Of a DNA stretch of 64,000 nt, positions 8,672 through 16,742 are shown piece by piece (the stretch's first letter is position 1; each line of letters begins with the position of its first letter). This DNA is from Streptomyces atratus (GTDB lineage Bacteria > Actinomycetota > Actinomycetes > Streptomycetales > Streptomycetaceae). Both the position numbers and the translations under genes were made by a program. The stretch is taken from NCBI RefSeq assembly GCF_900119365.1, contig NZ_FPJO01000013.1, positions 62,001 through 126,000 on the forward strand, written 5' to 3'. Below the pieces are notes generated by a model. It saw nothing but the letters and a program-made list of their open reading frames with translations, did no database searches and had not been told where the DNA came from.

Positions 8672-10782
8672 GGGGCCGCCTCCGGGAGTGCCTCCAGCCG
8701 CACGGCGCTCACCTTGAACGCGGGCATTCCGCTGCGCGGGTCCAGCGCGGGGTGGGTGAACAGGTTGGCCCGGCCCTCCCCGGGAAAGTGGAAGGGGACG
8801 AACACCGTGTCCAGGCGCATGGTCGCGTCCAGCCGGACCCGGGCCGTCATGCTGCCCCGTGCCGAGGTGACCCGGGCGAGACCGCGGTCGGCCAGACCGG
8901 ACCGGGCCGCGGTGTCGGGGTGGACCTCGACGAACGGCTCGGGGGCGGCCGCGTTCGACTCCGTGACGCGCCGGGTCTGTGCCCCGGACTGGTAGTGCGC
9001 CAGGATTCTGCCGGTCGTGGCGTACAGCGGGTACGCGGGGCTGATGTCCTCGGCGGGGCCATGGTGTTCGACCTCGGCGAAGCGTGCCCGGCCGTCGGAG
9101 TGGGCGAACCGGTCCAGGAAGAGCCTGGGCGTGCCCGGGTGCGGGTCCGCGGCGGCCGGGCAGGGCCAGTGCAGGCTCTCTCCGGTGTCCAGGCGCTCGT
9201 AGGAGATTCCGGAGTAGTCCGCCCTGCCACCCCGGGACGCCGCGCGCAGTTCGTCGAACGCGTCCTGCGGAACGGCCGGATAGCGGTCCGGGGGCTCGCC
9301 CAGCCGTACGGCGAGGTCGTGCAGGACCTGGAGGTCGCTGCGTACCCGCGGCGGCGGCGCCATCAGCGCGCGGCGGCGCAGTACCCGGCCCTCCAGGTTG
9401 GTCAGGGTCCCCTCCTCCTCGGCCCACTGGGTGACGGGCAGCACCACATCGGCCATCCGCGCGGTCTCCGAGGGCACGAAGTCGGCCACCACGAGCAGGT
9501 CGAGCGAGGCCAGCCGCCGGACCACGTGGGAGGCGTGCGGTGCGGAGACAGCCGGGTTCGACCCGAACACCAGAAGTCCGCGCGGGCCCCCGTCGTCGCC
9601 CAGGGCGTCCAGAAGCTCATAGGCGCTGCGCCCGGGGCCGGGCAGGTCTTCCGGCGGGACTCCCCATACGCCGGCGACGTGGGCCCGCGCCGCGGGGTCG
9701 GTGATGGACCGGTAGCCGGGCAGCTGATCGGCCTTCTGTCCGTGTTCCCGACCGCCCTGGCCGTTGCCCTGCCCGGTCAGGCACCCGTATCCGCCGCGGC
9801 CGGATCCGGGCAGTCCGAGAGCGAGTGCGAGGTTGATGAACCCGGCCGCGGTGTCGGTGCCCCGGCTGTGCTGTTCGACGCCCCGCCCGGTGAGTACGTA
9901 CGCGCCCCCGTCCCCGGCCCCGGCCTCGGCTCCTGCGAGCATCCGGACGGCTTCGCGCTGCGCGCTCACGGGCACTCCGGTGATGCTCTCGACGCGTTCG
10001 GGCCACCACGTCATCGCCCGTCGCACCGCGCCTTCGATGCCACGGGTGCGCCGCCGGATGTAGTCCTGGTCGAGCAGTCCGTCGACGACGGCGATGTGCA
10101 GGAGGCCGAGCGCGAGGGCGAGGTCGGTGCCGGGCGCGGGCTGCAGATGCAGCTTCGCGCGCCCTGCGGTGGCGGTGCGGCGCGGGTCGACGACGATCAG
10201 CTCGGCCCGCTCCAGGTGCTGCATCAGGGGCGGCATGGTCTCGGCGATGTTCGCACCCGCCAGCAGCACGGTCCGCGCGCTCCGGAGGTCGCCGACGGGG
10301 AAGGGCAGCCCCCGGTCCAGGCCGAAGGCTTCGTTTCCCGCGAGGGCGGCGGACGACATGCAGAACCGGCCGTTGTAGTCGATCTGGCTGGTGGCCAGGG
10401 CCAGACGGGCGAACTTGCCCAGCAGATAGGCCTTCTCGTTGGTCAGTCCGCCGCCGCCGAACACGGCCACCGCGTCGGGCCCGTGCCGGGCGCGGATCCG
10501 GCGCAGCCCCTCGGCCACGGTGTCCAGCGCGGTGTCCCAGGACGTTTCGGTGAGCCGGCCGTCCGGGCCGCGGACCAGGGGCCGCGTCAGCCGGTCGGCG
10601 GCCGCCAGTACATCGGGGGCGGTCCAGCCCTTCTGGCAGAGCCTCCCCCGGTTCACCGGAAAGTCCGTCGGCTCCACCTTCACACCGACGTCCCGGTCGC
10701 CCGTCAGCCTCGTACCGCATTGCAGGGCGCAGTACGGGCAGTGTGTGTCCGTCTCCGGCCTGAGGGCGGGGAGTTCAGACAC
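8668..10782 (-). CDS. nasA: Assimilatory nitrate reductase, molybdopterin catalytic subunit
   Basis: Molybdopterin oxidoreductase of 704 residues. The N-terminus carries the [4Fe-4S] ligands in CPYCALQCG and the later Cys of RLCQKGW, followed by the molybdopterin-binding core (FGGGGLTNEKAYLLGKFARL, GRFCMSSAA, LLAGANIAETMPPLMQHL) and the C-terminal dinucleotide-binding barrel (YATTGRILAHYQSGAQTRRV). It reduces nitrate to nitrite in the cytoplasm. The length fits NasA/NarB enzymes without the extra C-terminal Fe-S domain, consistent with that domain being on the neighbouring flavoprotein. It is coupled at both ends: its 5' end overlaps the transporter gene by 8 bases and its stop overlaps the next start. 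Confidence 0.93.
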   Translation of the reverse strand: MSELPALRPETDTHCPYCALQCGTRLTGDRDVGVKVEPTDFPVNRGRLCQKGWTAPDVLAAADRLTRPLVRGPDGRLTETSWDTALDTVAEGLRRIRARHGPDAVAVFGGGGLTNEKAYLLGKFARLALATSQIDYNGRFCMSSAALAGNEAFGLDRGLPFPVGDLRSARTVLLAGANIAETMPPLMQHLERAELIVVDPRRTATAGRAKLHLQPAPGTDLALALGLLHIAVVDGLLDQDYIRRRTRGIEGAVRRAMTWWPERVESITGVPVSAQREAVRMLAGAEAGAGDGGAYVLTGRGVEQHSRGTDTAAGFINLALALGLPGSGRGGYGCLTGQGNGQGGREHGQKADQLPGYRSITDPAARAHVAGVWGVPPEDLPGPGRSAYELLDALGDDGGPRGLLVFGSNPAVSAPHASHVVRRLASLDLLVVADFVPSETARMADVVLPVTQWAEEEGTLTNLEGRVLRRRALMAPPPRVRSDLQVLHDLAVRLGEPPDRYPAVPQDAFDELRAASRGGRADYSGISYERLDTGESLHWPCPAAADPHPGTPRLFLDRFAHSDGRARFAEVEHHGPAEDISPAYPLYATTGRILAHYQSGAQTRRVTESNAAAPEPFVEVHPDTAARSGLADRGLARVTSARGSMTARVRLDATMRLDTVFVPFHFPGEGRANLFTHPALDPRSGMPAFKVSAVRLEALPEAAP

Positions 10783-12151
10783 GGCTGGTCTCCCTGGCGG
10801 CGCGGGCCGCGCCTCTGCCCTGCGTCGGCGTGCGGCGCAGATAGACCAACCGGAGCACGGTCACGCACAGCGCGTAGTAGGCGAGGAACGCCACGAAGGC
10901 GGGGATGCCGGAGCCGGAGCCTTCGGAGTAGGAGAGCTTGAAGGCGACATTGATGGCGGCACCGCCGAGCGCGCCCACCGCACCGGCGATCGCGATGACC
11001 GCGCCGGAGAGCCGGCGGGCCCGGGCGAAGGCCCCGACCGCGTCGTGGCCGACGGTCACTTCGTGCTCCGCCTTCTTCGCGTAGACCGCCGGGATCATCT
11101 TGTACGTCGAGCCGTTGCCGAGGCCGCTGAGCACGAACAGGACGGTGAACCCGGTGGTGAACAGGGCGAAGGAATGGAGACGGGACGCGACGACGAGCAC
11201 GAGGGTGCCGGCGCCCATGCCGAGGAAGTTCCAGAGGGTGACCTTCGCCCCGCCCATCCGGTCGGCCAGCCATCCGCCCAGCGGGCGGGAGAGGGAGCCC
11301 AGGAGCGGGCCGAGGAAGGTGTAGCCGACCGCTTCGACCGGGGTGGCGTCGAATTCGCTCTGCAGGACGAGTCCGAAGGAGAAGCCGTAGCCGATGAACG
11401 AGCCGAACGTGCCGATGTACAGCAGGGAGATCCACCAGGTGTCCCGGTCCCTGGCCGCCTCGCGCTGGGCTCCGGGGGCCGCCCGCACGGAGTCCACGTT
11501 GTCCATCTTCCATGCCGCCAGCAGCGCGACGAGCACGATCAGCGGCAGGTAGGCGGCCGCGACGTAGGAGGGATGTGTCCGGCCCGCCACCGAAATGACC
11601 GCGAGTCCGACGAGCTGGACGGCCGCGACACCGAGGTTCCCGCCGCCCGCGTTGAGGCCGAGGGCCCAGCCCTGGTGGCGCTGCGGGTAGAAGGCGGTGA
11701 TGTTCGTCATCGAGGAGGCGAAGTTACCCCCGCCCACTCCGGCCACGGCGCCGATCGACAGGAACACCCACAGAGGTGTGCCGGGTCGCTGGACGAAGTA
11801 CAGGGCGAGCAGCGTGGGGACGAGGAGTATCGCGGTGGCGAAAACGGTCCAGTTGCGTCCGCCGAAGCGCGTCACCGCGAAGCTGTAGGGCAGCCGTAGC
11901 AGCGCGCCGACGACGGTGGGGGTGGCCACCAGCAGGAACTTCTCGCCGGGGTCGAACCCGAGACCGATGTCGGGGGACATGAACAGGACGAGGACGGACC
12001 ACAGTGTCCACACGGAGAACCCGATGTGCTCGGAGAGCACGGAGAGGGCGAGATTACGGCGGGCGACACGGTGTCCGCTCCGGTGCCAGGCGTCCTCGTC
12101 CTCGGGGTCCCAGCCGGTGAGCCACTTGCCCTTGGCAGGTTTGTCGACCAT
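10775..12151 (-). CDS. narK: NarK-type nitrate/nitrite transporter
   Basis: Major facilitator transporter of 458 residues with 12 hydrophobic segments. The NarK signature appears in the glycine-rich stretch GAVAGVGGGNFASSMTNITAFYP and again in VLFVLSGLGNGSTYKMIPAVYAKK; these nitrate-signature motifs define the nitrate/nitrite porter family. It is the first gene of the nitrate operon, starting with ATG after GGAGCGC. It imports nitrate and may exchange it for nitrite. Its promoter region (12152-12254) separates the operon from the biosynthetic cluster. Confidence 0.92.
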   Translation of the reverse strand: MVDKPAKGKWLTGWDPEDEDAWHRSGHRVARRNLALSVLSEHIGFSVWTLWSVLVLFMSPDIGLGFDPGEKFLLVATPTVVGALLRLPYSFAVTRFGGRNWTVFATAILLVPTLLALYFVQRPGTPLWVFLSIGAVAGVGGGNFASSMTNITAFYPQRHQGWALGLNAGGGNLGVAAVQLVGLAVISVAGRTHPSYVAAAYLPLIVLVALLAAWKMDNVDSVRAAPGAQREAARDRDTWWISLLYIGTFGSFIGYGFSFGLVLQSEFDATPVEAVGYTFLGPLLGSLSRPLGGWLADRMGGAKVTLWNFLGMGAGTLVLVVASRLHSFALFTTGFTVLFVLSGLGNGSTYKMIPAVYAKKAEHEVTVGHDAVGAFARARRLSGAVIAIAGAVGALGGAAINVAFKLSYSEGSGSGIPAFVAFLAYYALCVTVLRLVYLRRTPTQGRGAARAARETSRV

Positions 12152-12254
12152 TTTGCGCTCCAGCTGTGTTGAAAGGCGGGTCGAAGGACAGCGAACGCTC
12201 GGATCCCCCGGGTCCGGACCGAATGGTGCCCAGGATTTCGCGGCCGGGGATTCG

Positions 12255-12324
12255 GTGATCAGGGTTTCGTGATCGGAGGTCTGTGATCAGGGGTTCGTGA
12301 TCAAGGGTTTGTGATCAGGGATTT
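12255..12324. repeat. Five tandem 14-bp repeats carrying TGATCA
   Basis: Five head-to-tail units of 14 bases starting at 12255, 12269, 12283, 12297 and 12311, consensus GTGATCAGGGGTTC. Most units contain the palindrome TGATCA. The last two units run into the 3' end of the FMN reductase gene and encode its final residues (SLITNP) and stop. The array lies between the nitrate transporter promoter and the start of the biosynthetic cluster, in the NarK upstream region. It could be a multi-site operator or simple slippage. Confidence 0.9.
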
Positions 12325-12834
12325 ACAGAACTGCTCGATGACGTCGTCGAGCTTTCCCGCGCTCTCCGGCAGAATTCTCGGTTCATTCCCCTGGAACTCG
12401 ACATGTTTGTCCAGCAGGAAGAAGCTCTGCACCACATGACGGGCGCCCAGTGAATGCACCACCGGCCGCAACGCGTAGTCCAGTACGAGCAGATGCGCGA
12501 CGCTGCCTCCGGTGGCCAGCGGAAGCACTGCCTTGTGCGTGAATCCGGCCTGTGGCAGCAGGTCCAGGAAGGTCTTCAGCAAGCCTGAGAAGCTCGCCTT
12601 GTAGGTGGGTGTCGCCAGCACGATCCCGTCGGCCCGTGCGACCTGTTCCAGCGCCCGGGCGATCGCCGGATGCGAGACATCCGCGCCGAGCAGCGGCTCG
12701 GCGGGCAGGGTGCGCACTCTCAGATGTCCGGTGTGCCACTCGTACTCGGCCAGCCGCCGCGCCACATGATCACCGATGAGTTCGGTCTTGGAGGACGGGG
12801 ACGGACTACCGGAAACAACCAGCACTTTCGACAT
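12301..12834 (-). CDS. NAD(P)H-dependent FMN reductase (SsuE type)
   Basis: Flavodoxin-fold reductase of 177 residues. VVSGSPSPSSKTELI is the phosphate-binding loop for FMN and ATPTYKASFSGLLKTFLDLLP is the SsuE-family dimer segment. Such enzymes release reduced FMN to a partner monooxygenase. The likely partner is the acyl-CoA-dehydrogenase-fold flavoprotein at 15501-16742 in the operon just upstream. The gene has its own ribosome site (GGAGAGATCC before ATG) and lies downstream of a strong hairpin at 12911-12944, so it may need its own promoter or readthrough. Its C-terminus is written by the 14-bp repeat array. Confidence 0.88.
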   Translation of the reverse strand: MSKVLVVSGSPSPSSKTELIGDHVARRLAEYEWHTGHLRVRTLPAEPLLGADVSHPAIARALEQVARADGIVLATPTYKASFSGLLKTFLDLLPQAGFTHKAVLPLATGGSVAHLLVLDYALRPVVHSLGARHVVQSFFLLDKHVEFQGNEPRILPESAGKLDDVIEQFCKSLITNP

Positions 12835-12910
12835 GGATCTCTCCTCCGAACAGGTTGCTGTTCTACGGGAGTTGATGCCCCCGGGACCTCGATGACGGGG
12901 ACGCCGCCGG

Positions 12911-12944
12911 CGGGCGGTGCGTGGGTCGTGCCACGCACCGCCCG
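12911..12944 (-). terminator. Hairpin after the PAS gene
   Basis: Perfect 14-bp stem (12911-12924 with 12931-12944) with a 6-base loop, just downstream of the PAS protein gene on the minus strand. There is no clear T-run, so termination may be partial. It marks the likely end of the long minus-strand operon. Confidence 0.65.
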
Positions 12945-12952
12945 CCCGGCCG

Positions 12953-13807
12953 TCAGGCCGGCCAGCCGAACGCGCTGATCGCGTCCCGTGCGCGCTGCGG
13001 CTCGGGGTCGTTGAACACGAAGCAGCGGGTGTTGCTCACGCTGCCGCCCTCGGCCTGTGCCGTCGAGAAGATCAGCACCGGCTTGGGAGCGCCCTCCCTG
13101 GTGACGAAGTTCGCCCGGAAGTTGATGATCGGCGAGTCCTCGTCCCAGCGCGACAGGAAGTCGTCCAGCAGCCCCTGGTCCTCGTAGATCTTGCGGATGT
13201 GCTGGCCTACGTACTCGGCGGGCGACGAGCTGTACTCGACCAGTGCGACGTCGGTCGGATTGGCGTGCATGACCTGGCCGTTGACCCCGATCAGGTGGAT
13301 CGCCACCGGCGCCACCTCGTAGAACTCACGCATCACCTCCTCCTCTTCCTTGCCGGGGGCCAGGGAGGGGAGCTCGCACTCGTCGACCGCGCGGATCCAT
13401 GCCGCGGCATCGGACGTGGCGTCAGGTGTGCTGGTGTTGGACACCGGAAGCCGCTCGCCCAGTTCCGGGCGGCTCACCCAGTGGATCCGGGTGCTGTCGC
13501 CGCTGCCGGTCAGCACGGCGTTGACGCGGGAGGTCCGCTCCTCCTTGCCGTCGGCGCTCCGGTAGGTGACCTGGAGGTTCTCGACCCGCTTGTCCTTCTC
13601 CAGCCGTTGCAGCAGCGCGCTCAGTCCGCTCTCCGCCCCGTCGACCGCTATGCGTCCGGAGAGCCGGCCGGCCTCGCCGCCCATGAGCACGGACTGCGCC
13701 CTGTTGTGCAGCAGGACGGCGCCCGACCCGTCGGTCACCGCGATCCCCACCGAACTGTTCGTGATGACGTCGATCAGCTGCTCGACCGAAGGCTTGTCAA
13801 CCGTCAT
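12953..13807 (-). CDS. Stand-alone double-PAS protein of the biosynthetic operon
   Basis: Soluble protein of 284 residues made of two PAS-like domains (about 8-110 and 150-265). The first contains ITNSSVGIAVTDGSGAVLLHNRA and the second VAPVAIHLIGVNGQVMHANPTDVALV. No kinase, cyclase or DNA-binding domain is attached. It overlaps the thioesterase gene upstream by 11 bases, so it is made with the carrier-protein enzymes. PAS domains bind small molecules or heme; here it may sense a pathway compound or act as a partner of the GAF protein at 14840-15412. Function unknown. Confidence 0.8.
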   Translation of the reverse strand: MTVDKPSVEQLIDVITNSSVGIAVTDGSGAVLLHNRAQSVLMGGEAGRLSGRIAVDGAESGLSALLQRLEKDKRVENLQVTYRSADGKEERTSRVNAVLTGSGDSTRIHWVSRPELGERLPVSNTSTPDATSDAAAWIRAVDECELPSLAPGKEEEEVMREFYEVAPVAIHLIGVNGQVMHANPTDVALVEYSSSPAEYVGQHIRKIYEDQGLLDDFLSRWDEDSPIINFRANFVTREGAPKPVLIFSTAQAEGGSVSNTRCFVFNDPEPQRARDAISAFGWPA

Positions 13808-14543
13808 TTTCCACTCCCATTCGTTCCGGATCCTGACTGCGATCCACGATTTGACTGATCTCTGCTGCGATTGATTCCTGGCCGGAAAGGTAATAGTCGT
13901 GCCCGCCGGGGAATGTGAACATCCCCAGCCAGGGGCCCTTCGTGAAGCGCTTCCATTCCTCCATTTCGGCGGGCCGGGCGAAAGGGTCGGAGATTCCGCA
14001 GAACAGCGCCAGTGGTGCGCGGATCGGCTGCTTCGCCGTCACGTACTCCTGCCGCAGCCGCAGATCGTCGGTCAGCCACGCGCCCTCGCGGTCGCCTTCC
14101 TTGTCCGTGGTGCCCCGCTGCCCGCGCAGGGCCGCGAAGGCGGTGGCCACGAGCGAGCGCGGCGTGCTTCCCGGTTCGCGGGCGCCGGAGGCGGACAGAC
14201 TGGCGGCCTCGGTCCCCGACCGGTCCTCGAACCGGATCGCGAGCTCGTAGGCGAACAGAGCTCCCAGGCTGTGTCCGAAGAGGTGCAGCCGACGCCCTGG
14301 CAGCAGCGCGGCAAGTTCGTCCGCCCAGCGGTCCACGGCGCCGTGCACGGACCCGGGCGTCTGCTCCCCTGCGGTGCGGCCGCGGCCCGGCATCTCGCAG
14401 TGCACCGCCGGCAGTGTGTCCGGCAGACAGGCTCCGATCGGGAAGTACGGTGATGTGATGCTGCCCGCCGGTGGCAGAAAGACCACGACGTCCTCGGCCT
14501 TTCCCACAGTGCCCTGCACAACGATGGATCGCCCCGATGACAT
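13797..14543 (-). CDS. Type II thioesterase
   Basis: Alpha/beta-hydrolase of 248 residues with the nucleophile elbow FGHSLG and a C-terminal GGHDYYL holding the catalytic His, as in editing thioesterases of NRPS and PKS systems. These free mis-loaded carrier proteins, and in single-carrier pathways may release the product. The ATG at 14543 has a GGGGGTGG block 8 bases upstream; a GTG at 14564 is a possible earlier start. The gene lies between the carrier protein and the PAS protein in one operon. Confidence 0.88.
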   Translation of the reverse strand: MSSGRSIVVQGTVGKAEDVVVFLPPAGSITSPYFPIGACLPDTLPAVHCEMPGRGRTAGEQTPGSVHGAVDRWADELAALLPGRRLHLFGHSLGALFAYELAIRFEDRSGTEAASLSASGAREPGSTPRSLVATAFAALRGQRGTTDKEGDREGAWLTDDLRLRQEYVTAKQPIRAPLALFCGISDPFARPAEMEEWKRFTKGPWLGMFTFPGGHDYYLSGQESIAAEISQIVDRSQDPERMGVENDG

Positions 14544-14573
14544 GGCTGTCGCCACCCCCAGCACTGATTCCGG

Positions 14574-14807
14574 CTACTGATGAAGGAAGTTCTTCTCGAT
14601 GGCCTTGAGGGTTCGGAAGGAGTCGAGACCGACCTCGTTCGACTGCAGCATCGTGCCGCGCAGTTCTTCTACGTAGAGGACCAGCTCCACGAACTGCAGG
14701 GAATCGACGATGCGCTTCTCGATGATGTCGGTTTCCGGGTCCAGTTCGGTCAGTTCAGGGTTGCGTTCCAGAATCCAGGAGCGCACATCTGTCCAGCTCG
14801 CTGCCAT
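14574..14807 (-). CDS. Discrete peptidyl/acyl carrier protein
   Basis: Carrier protein of 77 residues. The phosphopantetheine site is DSLQF, preceded by TDIIEKRIV and followed by a hydrophobic helix (VELVLYVEEL). Size and motif fit a free-standing carrier of the kind that accepts an amino acid from a stand-alone adenylation domain; that partner is at 16739-18409. The start at 14807 has a clear ribosome site (AGGAGTAGTG). The bound aminoacyl group would be the substrate of the flavoprotein at 15501-16742. Confidence 0.9.
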   Translation of the reverse strand: MAASWTDVRSWILERNPELTELDPETDIIEKRIVDSLQFVELVLYVEELRGTMLQSNEVGLDSFRTLKAIEKNFLHQ

Positions 14808-14839
14808 CACTACTCCTTGTTCTTCTCGCCGGACAGGAC

Positions 14840-15412
14840 CTATCGGTCGTTGTCGGCCGTCAGGTAGGCGGCGAGCACATTGAATGCCGCGACCCTGTCC
14901 GCCAGCTCGGAGGCGAGTGCGAGATCCCCCGGGCCGAAGGCGCCTCGGCGCTGCGTCGAATCCCGTACGAGGACGAGACGGCCGCCGGAAACACCTCGGT
15001 AGTCCAGCGAGAGGGCCACGGCCGAGTTGATCTTCCACTCGTGCAGCTGCTCCAGGTGCACCGGGTCGGTCTGCTTGGCGAAGCCCTCGTGCTCGCTGAT
15101 CACCAGCTGCCGCTGATCGCTCTTCGCGGCGAGGGTGCGCATTCCCTCGAGCGCTGCCGAGAAGTCGGTCGGGGACTGGACGACGGGCCCGGAGTGCGTG
15201 GAGGACGCGTCCAGTGAGATCGCGGAGGCGAAGAAGGGGACGGACGCCCTGGCCACCGCCGGGATGACGCTCTTGAGGTCAGCGGTCTCCCGGATGGCGG
15301 AGCTGATGTGCGCGAGGAACCCCAGGGACTCCTCCGCCGCCTTCCGTCCCGCGATGTAGCGTAGTGCGGTACTCCAGTTGTCGGACTGGTTCTCTGTGCT
15401 GTTCTCAGGCAT
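14840..15412 (-). CDS. GAF-domain protein of the biosynthetic operon
   Basis: Protein of 190 residues with one GAF-like domain (about 25-180), seen in the helix AEESLGFLAHISSAIRETADLKSVIPAVA, which starts many Streptomyces sensor modules, and in the strand pattern INSAVALSLDYRGVSGGRLVLVRD. No output domain is attached. It lies between the carrier protein and the flavoprotein, so it probably has a pathway-specific job, perhaps with the PAS protein. GAF domains bind small ligands; I cannot tell which here. Confidence 0.75.
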   Translation of the reverse strand: MPENSTENQSDNWSTALRYIAGRKAAEESLGFLAHISSAIRETADLKSVIPAVARASVPFFASAISLDASSTHSGPVVQSPTDFSAALEGMRTLAAKSDQRQLVISEHEGFAKQTDPVHLEQLHEWKINSAVALSLDYRGVSGGRLVLVRDSTQRRGAFGPGDLALASELADRVAAFNVLAAYLTADNDR

Positions 15413-15500
15413 GACGGATCCTCGGATTCGGGGATGTGAGTGGGCGACTGCCTCGGCCCCGGCCCTTTCGCGACGGCGACGGCGGCAGTGTGGCGACGGG

Positions 15501-16742
15501 TCAGTCGAACCGGACGTCCGGGTCGAGCAGACAGAGTTGCCCGTCCGCCAGGTGGAGTCGGTCGTTGCTGTAATTGAGTACGGCGGAGCGCAGATCGCGC
15601 AGGGACTTCTCCAGCCGGGTCGGTGAGTCCTGGAGGTAGCCGTGCCGAAGGCCCACCGCGTCGATCAGGCCGTCGACGGCGGCGCAGCACTCCTCGGCCG
15701 CGGTGATCTTCAGGTTGTTCAGCAGCAGTTGGCTGCCGGTGGAGGACCAGTCGGTTCCGCCGGCGACCAATGCCTCCGTACGGCGCAGGAGCGCGTGGAC
15801 GGTGTCGAGCCGCTGCCGGGCCCTGGACAGCCGCGTCAGCAGCAGTTCCGAGCGGAGGTCGAACCGCTTGCGGCCCGCCGGGTCGCGCAGCAGGTGCAGC
15901 ACCCGGGACAGGGCCCCGCTCGCGGTTCCCAGCCAGGCCGCCGACCAGCCGATGTGGGCGAGTGGGCCGAAGACCGACTGGACGATCTGGTGGAAGGCCC
16001 CGTGCTCACCGATCACGTGGTGGGCGGGTACCGTGCCGGTGATCTTCAACGGCAGGCTGTGCGTGGCGCGCATCCCCATCGGGCACCACTGGCCGGCGGT
16101 CTCCACGGTCAGCTGGCTGCGGTGGGCGTAGACCAGGGAGACATGGTGGTCCGCGGTGGCGGACGGGCTGCGCATGGTGATCAGGAAGCCGTCCGCGTTG
16201 CTGCCACCGGTCGAGATCGGCGCCGCCCGGTCGATCTCCAGGGCCTCCTCGGTCTCGCGCAGCGGGGCGTACGACTTGAACAGGTCACCGCCCTTGCCGG
16301 ACTCCGTGGTCACCGACGCCAGGTACAGCTCACCGGCAGCCAGCCGGGCGAGCAGTTCCTCGCGCAGGGGCGGCTTCGCGAAGCGCACGATCGCCTCCGA
16401 CTGCTGACAGTGCATGGCGAAGATCATCGCCACGGACATGTCGGCCCGCCCGAGGATCATGCTGACGTCGACGAGGTCGGTGACGGTGCCGCCGAGGCCT
16501 CCGTCGGCCTCCGGGACGAGGAGGGCCAGCAGCCGGGTCCGGCGCATCTCCGCCAGTGCGTGCTCGGGGAACGACGCGTCACGCTCGGTCTCGGCGAGGT
16601 GCTGTTCCGCGACGCGGGCCACGGCAGCGGCGCGTTCCGCCAGGTCCGCGGCGCGGCTCGCCGCCCTCGCCCGGTCCGCGGTGTCCGGGCCCGTGGACGT
16701 GTGGGCAAGGCCGTTTGACGTCTTCGCCGCTGCCGTGGTCAT
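15501..16742 (-). CDS. Acyl-CoA-dehydrogenase-fold flavoprotein, probable monooxygenase
   Basis: Flavoprotein of 413 residues with the acyl-CoA dehydrogenase fold: a helical N-domain with LALLVPEADGGLGG, a middle beta-domain (YLASVTTESGKGGD), and a C-terminal helical bundle. Where true dehydrogenases carry the catalytic Glu (IYEGT), this protein reads NYSND, so the usual base looks absent. That favours the branch of this fold that hydroxylates with reduced flavin (nitrososynthase/DszC type), supplied by the FMN reductase at 12301-12834. With the Dab-loading domain next door (4-base ATGA overlap) I infer N-oxidation of carrier-bound diaminobutyrate; alpha,beta-desaturation is the alternative. 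Confidence 0.75.
   Translation of the reverse strand: MTTAAAKTSNGLAHTSTGPDTADRARAASRAADLAERAAAVARVAEQHLAETERDASFPEHALAEMRRTRLLALLVPEADGGLGGTVTDLVDVSMILGRADMSVAMIFAMHCQQSEAIVRFAKPPLREELLARLAAGELYLASVTTESGKGGDLFKSYAPLRETEEALEIDRAAPISTGGSNADGFLITMRSPSATADHHVSLVYAHRSQLTVETAGQWCPMGMRATHSLPLKITGTVPAHHVIGEHGAFHQIVQSVFGPLAHIGWSAAWLGTASGALSRVLHLLRDPAGRKRFDLRSELLLTRLSRARQRLDTVHALLRRTEALVAGGTDWSSTGSQLLLNNLKITAAEECCAAVDGLIDAVGLRHGYLQDSPTRLEKSLRDLRSAVLNYSNDRLHLADGQLCLLDPDVRFD

Noticed and set aside
8752..10941. Large plus-strand frame opposite nitrate reductase
   Set aside because: Repetitive Gly/Val/Arg composition typical of antisense reading of high-GC genes; the minus-strand protein has complete molybdopterin and Fe-S motifs.
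15501..16742. Pyrrole-forming prolyl-carrier system (A domain, PCP, acyl-CoA dehydrogenase)
   Set aside because: The gene set looks similar, but the A-domain pocket reads as Dab rather than Pro and the flavoprotein seems to lack the dehydrogenase Glu.
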